From assembly GCA_039881145.1 (NCBI GenBank), contig JAYKKI010000061.1, positions 13,118,001 through 13,182,000 on the forward strand: a DNA stretch of 64,000 nucleotides, in the 5' to 3' direction. A program made the position numbers and the translations under genes. Positions 61,701 to 64,000 of the stretch are shown here, piece by piece; the stretch's first letter is position 1, and each line of letters opens with the position of its first letter. The notes beneath the pieces are model-generated. The model was given only the letters and a program-made list of their open reading frames with translations. It did no database searches and had not been told where the DNA came from. This DNA is from Druceiella hillmani. Its lineage: Eukaryota; Arthropoda; Insecta; Lepidoptera; Hepialidae.

Positions 61701-62808
61701 ATGTCGCACGTGATACTAATTCATGTTAAACAATCGATGCACTATTTCCAAGATGGCAGTTACTGAGGCGGAGGAGGTAGGGACCCGTCAATTGTGACAA
61801 GTGTTTGCGTTTTTACACACTGGGGGGTGTTAAGAACCCTGGTTCATTCACACTAGGTTAATTATGGCAAACACTAAACTCGCCATATTTTCCTGACAGA
61901 AAGTTAAATTGTATTTTACTTATCACCTATCTAGGTGATGAAAAATTTCATTACTCTGAGGCACTATTTGAAATCATGATGGTTATGGGTCATGGGAACC
62001 TTTATGAAAGCCTTCCACATATATTGTTTTCCAAACTTTAATTCGGTCAACTTAAGAAAACTGTTGAAATATCTCAAACTAATGCCAAATGAAAGTATTA
62101 CATAGAGTCTTTTAAACAAACTAACAATATACAGTGACCCCAAAGCTCACTAACCATAGTAGAGTAATCTATATTGATCAAACTGGAAGAGTATCAAAAC
62201 CAAAAGAATACAATGAACAATGACTTGTCAGACAAAATATTATCATTCTTGACGTATTGACTCAATATAGCTTCTGCGAATCTCTTACCACAGCATAGTC
62301 TCATTCATTTTATACTCAATGTCCTACAAAATATTAGATGTTTTATCTAATATTATATTTATGCATATGGTATTATACATATGGTATTATGAGGCTGGGA
62401 TGAGCTATGCAATATATACTGCATTTATTCATCGCATGACAGTATACTTTATCTCGTCTAGTTATGTAATTCATCTAAACAGTAATTTATTTTAGACTTT
62501 GTTTATTTTTTATCACTAGACTAGATGAAGATGTTTCAAAATGTATAACATTTGTATTCCTTTACCAAATTGCAGAAATTATATTATTTTTTATTTTCTC
62601 ACTAACAATAGTCTACATCTATCAAATGGAGACAAAAGTATATACCAATGTGTTGATTTACACTCTCTTGCTTTTTCGTAGGTTAAACATAAATGACATT
62701 AGACAGATGTATGGTATGACAGAGTTAACCTTTGCTGTGACTATGGATTTGTCAAATGAAGGAAAAGCTGGTACTGTTGGAAAACTTATGCCTGGACTTA
62801 TGGGAAAG
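30741..62808 (+). CDS. ANL-superfamily acyl-CoA synthetase (4CL / luciferase-like), 3' end outside window
   Basis: Six exons join in phase (117, 208, 319, 184, 146 and 127 nt) to give 367 codons. Members of this family activate a carboxylic acid with ATP to an acyl-adenylate and then transfer it to CoA (or, in beetle luciferases, oxidise it). Motifs seen are [10 protein letters not shown] (AMP-binding P-loop, residues 190-199), FPWFHAGG (236-243), CGAAPLS (309-315) and YGMTE (335-339). The family length is about 540 residues, so the STGD motif, hinge, C-terminal lid Lys and any peroxisomal signal lie to the right of 64000. The start ATG is the first after an in-frame stop near 30695. Intron 1 is 23.7 kb and transposon-filled; intron 5 (4.6 kb) holds a piggyBac copy. 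No frame damage is seen, so the gene looks functional. The substrate cannot be deduced. Confidence 0.93.
30858..32810 (+). other. Start of intron 1, AT-rich, nothing recognised
   Basis: Unique-looking AT-rich sequence with no protein-like frame over 60 codons and no array. Confidence 0.55.
32815..33330 (+). repeat. 110-bp minisatellite, four to five copies
   Basis: 'gtgaaacggtgatttgaatt' and its close variants start at 32831, 32941, 33051, 33161 and (degenerate) 33271, an exact 110-bp period. The middle units differ by one to three bases. Each unit contains 'tactaataggaaaaagaaaa' and 'aatatagaactaaaaccaaa'. Non-coding. Confidence 0.95.
33395..33490 (+). pseudogene. LINE reverse-transcriptase C-terminal fragment
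   Basis: Reads '[17 protein letters not shown]' with 'LRTTER', then 'ILHWLF', matching the well-known motif just after the RT domain of arthropod and vertebrate LINEs (lLYGsE.W...k...rl...e.r.LRW). Only this end piece remains and a frame change follows. Confidence 0.4.
34984..35337 (+). repeat. Three degenerate RTE-like retrotransposon 3' tails in tandem
   Basis: Three related stretches start near 34988, 35100 and 35244, each with 'aaaattttattaaa' or a variant, 'gttaagccgtttaagtg' or a variant, a string of CAAACAAA, and 'cagacaacgtttcac'. The last ends 'ttattagtagggat', like the ATTAGTATAGAT tails of arthropod RTE-type elements with their '(g)tccagccgttt' box. Overlapping 5'-truncated insertions or tandem tails could explain the arrangement. 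Confidence 0.6.
35780..36480 (-). pseudogene. Unclassified repeat-encoded protein fragment
   Basis: On the minus strand, successive frames read '[20 protein letters not shown]', '[20 protein letters not shown]', '[20 protein letters not shown]', 'LYRDRYPW', then shifted '[20 protein letters not shown]', '[14 protein letters not shown]', 'IREHYPRK', and finally '[20 protein letters not shown]'. I have the impression of a repeated insect protein family with DKPKPGFGt.NDGNTaR and YPW...p.t.HK.LiHG motifs, transposon-associated but without a superfamily name I can give. Several frameshifts; not a host gene. Confidence 0.55.
36481..38220. other. Intron 1 interior, nothing firm
   Basis: A 56-bp-spaced direct repeat at about 37289-37385 ('cagataaatatttgtcttat' twice). 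A plus-strand frame 36838-37107 (89 codons) is Ser/Leu-rich with no motif. Confidence 0.45.
38221..38304 (+). repeat. 28-bp tandem repeat, three perfect copies
   Basis: Unit TAATGAAAGTAATTTTAATA plus CATTTTAG at 38221, 38249 and 38277. Confidence 0.95.
38317..38510 (-). other. Cys-rich open stretch, possible zinc-binding fragment
   Basis: The minus-strand reading '[20 protein letters not shown]', '[20 protein letters not shown]', 'EPCRCY', 'NKWKRIV' then stop. The C-x2-C-H ... C-x6-CCC ... C-x-C spacing is suggestive of metal binding. There is no clear Met, and upstream frames are low-complexity. It could be the last exon of a transposon protein; I do not recognise a family. Confidence 0.3.
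38918..39775 (+). mobile_element. Complete but internally deleted mariner element (858 bp)
   Basis: The left end TTAGGTTGGCAACGTATAAA and the right end in reverse complement, TTAGGTTGGCAACTTATAAA, are inverted repeats continuing over about 27 bp with two to three differences. Each is flanked by TA (38916-38917, 39776-39777), the mariner target duplication. Inside, frames give '[20 protein letters not shown]' and other mariner transposase blocks. Full mariners are about 1.3 kb, so some 400 bp are missing, mostly from the C-terminal half. Confidence 0.9.
39087..39690 (+). pseudogene. mariner transposase remnant
   Basis: Reads '[20 protein letters not shown]', '[12 protein letters not shown]' and '[19 protein letters not shown]', with '[14 protein letters not shown]' (compare le.dP..t..eLa), then shifted frames 'LSSHRTNE' and 'LVL', stop, 'KWVAYVNF', stop, '[10 protein letters not shown]' (compare VTGDEKWilydN.kRk.qW). 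The block around the first catalytic Asp has decayed (VEKW instead of GDEKW). Multiple stops; non-functional. Confidence 0.85.
39780..41150. other. Intron 1 interior with microsatellites
   Basis: CA-rich tract at 40438-40470 followed by TA, and a long (TA)n at 40745-40817. Short AATTTAATTAATTTCATG repeats at 41010-41060. No gene recognised; the Helitron 5' end may lie at the right side of this stretch. Confidence 0.5.
41152..45010 (+). pseudogene. Helitron Rep-helicase (RepHel) pseudogene
   Basis: A long decayed protein in shifting frames. The Rep part has '[20 protein letters not shown]' and 'GEPPFERI', '[20 protein letters not shown]', '[16 protein letters not shown]' with the HUH residues at 42415-42423 (H-V-H), '[20 protein letters not shown]', 'RYPLYRRR', '[20 protein letters not shown]' and '[20 protein letters not shown]'. 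The PIF1-like helicase part has 'TAHAGGGK' (Walker A), 'LTIIDEISM' (Walker B), '[20 protein letters not shown]' and the C-terminal '[20 protein letters not shown]' with '[19 protein letters not shown]', ending TAA at 45008-45010. More than ten stops or shifts are visible. Rolling-circle transposons of this type are common in insect introns. Confidence 0.92.
45277..45315 (+). other. Possible Helitron 3' terminus (hairpin plus CTAA)
   Basis: GTGGTCGA-ATT-TCGACCAC (45277-45295) is an 8-bp perfect hairpin about 270 bp after the helicase stop, followed 16 bases later by CTAA. Helitrons end with a short hairpin 10-20 bases before CTRR. The base after CTAA is A rather than the usual T, so the assignment is weak. 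Confidence 0.35.
45320..47100. other. Intron 1 interior, (TA)n tract
   Basis: (TA)n at 46742-46816. The string 'agggtgattcataa' at 46819 looks like a transposon edge for the element that follows. A 112-codon minus-strand frame (45674-46012) has mixed composition but no motif I recognise. Confidence 0.45.
47101..48890 (-). pseudogene. Unclassified transposon-associated protein (frameshifted)
   Basis: Starts '[20 protein letters not shown]' (48890) and passes through four frames: '[20 protein letters not shown]' and '[12 protein letters not shown]'; '[20 protein letters not shown]' and '[10 protein letters not shown]'; '[20 protein letters not shown]' ; '[20 protein letters not shown]' , '[15 protein letters not shown]'; and finally '[20 protein letters not shown]' and '[20 protein letters not shown]', stop at 47101. 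The total is near 590 residues if joined. I have seen this motif set (ARWMAKAIYsLKi, LSEELvALaf, [11 protein letters not shown].eYN) in many uncharacterised insect and cnidarian proteins present in multiple copies, so I take it for a mobile-element protein, but I cannot name the superfamily. A 35-bp perfect inverted repeat lies about 190 bp upstream. Confidence 0.55.
49082..49163. repeat. Perfect 35-bp inverted repeat, 12-nt loop
   Basis: Arms 49082-49116 and 49129-49163 are exact reverse complements (start ATTCTTTGTCTTTTTCAAGA; inner end CCCTACAACATC). It is upstream of the minus-strand protein at 47101-48890. The perfect identity suggests recent origin or selection; it would fold as a long stem in RNA. 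Confidence 0.95.
49164..50761. other. Intron 1 interior, nothing recognised
   Basis: A less AT-rich part at 49170-49560 has no open frame with a motif. The rest is AT-rich, with a short direct repeat at 50040-50095 ('atatttaataaaaataaaat' region duplicated). Confidence 0.5.
50762..51160 (+). pseudogene. Fragment of an unclassified DDE-like repeat protein
   Basis: 132 codons: '[20 protein letters not shown]', '[20 protein letters not shown]', '[17 protein letters not shown]', '[11 protein letters not shown]'. The order D-x-Q ... YyxRQLxxYNl ... (y)vWxE ... SCLl resembles a repeat-encoded protein common in insects (sfDlQ..l..P......fY.RQLw.YN.gih ... W.E..a.RG..EI.sCl). The middle has shifted frame and both ends are missing. 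It lies in intron 1 of the acyl-CoA synthetase, sense strand. Confidence 0.45.
51165..54553. other. 3' part of intron 1, nothing recognised
   Basis: A 35-bp direct duplication at about 53207-53274 ('tatatcacaatataatttcc' twice). Small frames at 52394-52724 and 53717-53908 lack motifs. The last bases form a good acceptor (TTCTTTCAG). Confidence 0.55.
54554..54761 (+). CDS. Acyl-CoA synthetase exon 2
   Basis: Acceptor TTTCAG before 54554, donor G|GTAACT after 54761. Encodes '[20 protein letters not shown]', '[20 protein letters not shown]' and '[20 protein letters not shown]'. It follows directly on exon 1 ([13 protein letters not shown]), so nothing is missing between them despite the 23.7-kb intron. 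Confidence 0.95.
55691..56009 (+). CDS. Acyl-CoA synthetase exon 3 (P-loop)
   Basis: Acceptor TTTTTTTCAG, donor AG|GTACAA. Starts '[20 protein letters not shown]' and contains '[20 protein letters not shown]', the AMP-binding signature, followed by a His that usually contacts ATP. Confidence 0.97.
57603..57786 (+). CDS. Acyl-CoA synthetase exon 4
   Basis: Acceptor TTTTCCAG, donor AAG|GTATTT. Encodes '[20 protein letters not shown]' and '[16 protein letters not shown]', the substrate-pocket strand (lPlfHa.Gl) and the helix before the aPP loop. Confidence 0.95.
57902..58047 (+). CDS. Acyl-CoA synthetase exon 5
   Basis: Acceptor TTTTGCAG, donor AAAG|GTATGT, separated from exon 4 by a 115-bp intron. 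Encodes '[20 protein letters not shown]', '[17 protein letters not shown]' and 'TVTKR'. The GAAPL loop binds the adenine in this family. Confidence 0.95.
58656..58757. repeat. (TA)n / (TG) microsatellite in intron 5
   Basis: About 100 bases of TA with sparse TG and CA interruptions. Open frames through it on both strands are artefacts. Confidence 0.95.
59544..61861 (-). mobile_element. piggyBac-like element (about 2.3 kb) in intron 5
   Basis: TTAA at 59544-59547 and 61858-61861 flank the element. Near both, in inverted orientation, is a 13-bp identical core, AATGAACCAGGGT (59558-59570 plus, 61836-61848 minus), set 10 and 9 bases from the TTAA. The bases in between have diverged. The length is typical of piggyBac. 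The transposase is on the minus strand, opposite to the host gene. Confidence 0.75.
59789..61556 (-). pseudogene. piggyBac transposase pseudogene
   Basis: Begins '[20 protein letters not shown]' with an acidic N-terminus. It has '[20 protein letters not shown]', '[12 protein letters not shown]' and '[20 protein letters not shown]' (domain before the core), '[19 protein letters not shown]', '[16 protein letters not shown]', '[16 protein letters not shown]', '[20 protein letters not shown]' and '[20 protein letters not shown]', and ends with the C-terminal Cys-rich domain ('[20 protein letters not shown]', '[15 protein letters not shown]') and TAA at 59789. In the second block the family's catalytic Asp (usually GDNWFTS) is Cys here. 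The third Asp (GVDVI) is kept. Stops and shifts at several points. Confidence 0.9.
62682..62808 (+). CDS. Acyl-CoA synthetase exon 6
   Basis: Acceptor TTCGTAG, donor AAG|GTAAAT. Encodes '[20 protein letters not shown]' and '[16 protein letters not shown]', including the YGMTE motif that contacts ATP. The next exons lie beyond the window: no continuation is visible between 62809 and 64000. Confidence 0.95.
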
Positions 62809-64000
62809 GTAAATTAAAAATATAAATTGAAATAGTAGAACCTATTTATTTTAATGTGGCAATGTAATTACGTTCTAATCATATTTATGGAATAGAAACC
62901 TATGAAGAAAAAAAGTAGAAATACAAAAAGGATGGAATATCTGCCTAATTTTCATAAAAAACATCAAAACTTATAACTCCAAAAAGAAAATGATAAAGAA
63001 TATTTAATAAACATTCATATTTCAATATATGTGTACATATAAGCAAATAAAGTTTGACTGAAATAAATTTCTTACAATATCATATTTTTGAAGCACTTCC
63101 TTTGATACCTATAAGTCAACTTATAAGTAGACATTAGACATCTTGTCATAACTTAGACAGGCTTAACTTCCACGAGATTAGTAAAAAAATTACTTTGACA
63201 CTATTAGATACAAAATCAATAAAGGGGGACTTGAATTGGCAAAAAATTATTTATTCGTTTATTTAAATTGTTTCAAGAAATAACTACCTCAAAAAAAACT
63301 TATACAAGCAGTAAGTACAAAATACAATAACTTTTTTGCTATCCTAAAGAAATAACCATTTTGAGTTACATAGTGTTAAAATTTAAAATATGATGTTAAT
63401 TATATCATTTATATCTGGTTTATCTTATATTCTATCCCTTCTTAAAGACACTGAATAATATTTGTGACAATATCTAATGAAGACTAGCAAGCAATTTATT
63501 TTAGAATATACCACCAATTAATTCTTCTCTATAGTTTCACTAGCATTCTGGGCCCGATTCCTGTACATTTTATAAATAGCTATCCTAAAGTCATTATATA
63601 ATGTTAATTTAAACCTAATTCCCTACTTGTTATTTATCTTTATTAGATGATCTCAGCAAAGCATAGATGTTTCATAAAATTTCAATGATTTTTATGGAAT
63701 GTTATCGTTAATTTAATTAATGACATAGTTAATTTAATGACATAGTTAATTTAATTAGATAATTCTATTAGCTTTAAATATTTATAAGCCACTCCTTATA
63801 AAACCATACCATAAAAATTTATACTTGACAATTTTATTGCTACTAGAACAATTTCTCAGAAACAATTTAGGAAAGATAATAAGAAAATGCAAACAATTTT
63901 AGGTGTAACACAAAAAAAATACAATAAGAAAATGACAAGTATAAGGAGAACAGAGTGAGGCGGAAGGTATAAACAGGGAGAGTACAAAAAAAGATTAGGA
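62809..64000 (+). other. Intron 6 (start), nothing recognised
   Basis: AT-rich, no exon with the family's next motifs (STGD, hinge R/D) visible. Short tandem 'gttaatttaatgacata' repeats at 63710-63760. A G/A-rich end at 63940-63980. Confidence 0.6.

Overview
The window is AT-rich (clearly above 70% A+T by eye), intron-bearing eukaryotic DNA. The transposon types and the one recognisable host gene point to an arthropod, most likely an insect. A hemipteran would fit the mix of degenerate repeat-encoded proteins, but that is inference and I would not press it. There are no operons, no convincing tRNA or rRNA genes and no CRISPR array. Most recognisable coding sequence is decayed transposon.

Host gene. 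One real gene runs left to right across the second half: an ANL-superfamily acyl-CoA synthetase of the 4-coumarate-CoA ligase / luciferase-like group. Six exons can be placed with consistent splice phases (30741-30857, 54554-54761, 55691-56009, 57603-57786, 57902-58047, 62682-62808). Together they give 367 codons, carrying the P-loop, the FHAGG segment, CGAAPLS and YGMTE. The C-terminal third lies beyond the right edge. Its first intron is about 23.7 kb and has collected a mariner, a Helitron RepHel copy, LINE fragments and several unclassified repeat proteins. Its fifth intron holds a piggyBac copy.

Left half (1-30 kb). No host gene is recognised. The best object is a structurally complete P-superfamily element at 8320-12498: an 8-bp target duplication on both sides, 32-33 bp terminal inverted repeats, and an antisense THAP-type transposase with two small 5' exons. 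Around it lie a hAT C-terminal fragment (about 2.0-2.7 kb), two Tc1/mariner-like remnants (about 3.3-3.6 and 23.3-23.8 kb), a second hAT-like pseudogene (18.8-21.2 kb), a dispersed non-coding repeat in three copies, a 2.1-kb array of degenerate roughly 95-110 bp units that flips orientation, and several minisatellites.

Right half (30-64 kb). Embedded in the host gene are a 110-bp minisatellite, RTE-like 3' tails, a complete but internally deleted 858-bp mariner (38918-39775) with TA duplications, a Helitron Rep-helicase pseudogene (41152-45010), an unclassified repeat-encoded protein (47101-48890, minus) with a perfect 35-bp inverted repeat upstream, and a 2.3-kb piggyBac copy (59544-61861) bounded by TTAA.

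All family assignments are from reading translations and comparing them with remembered family motifs; no search was run.
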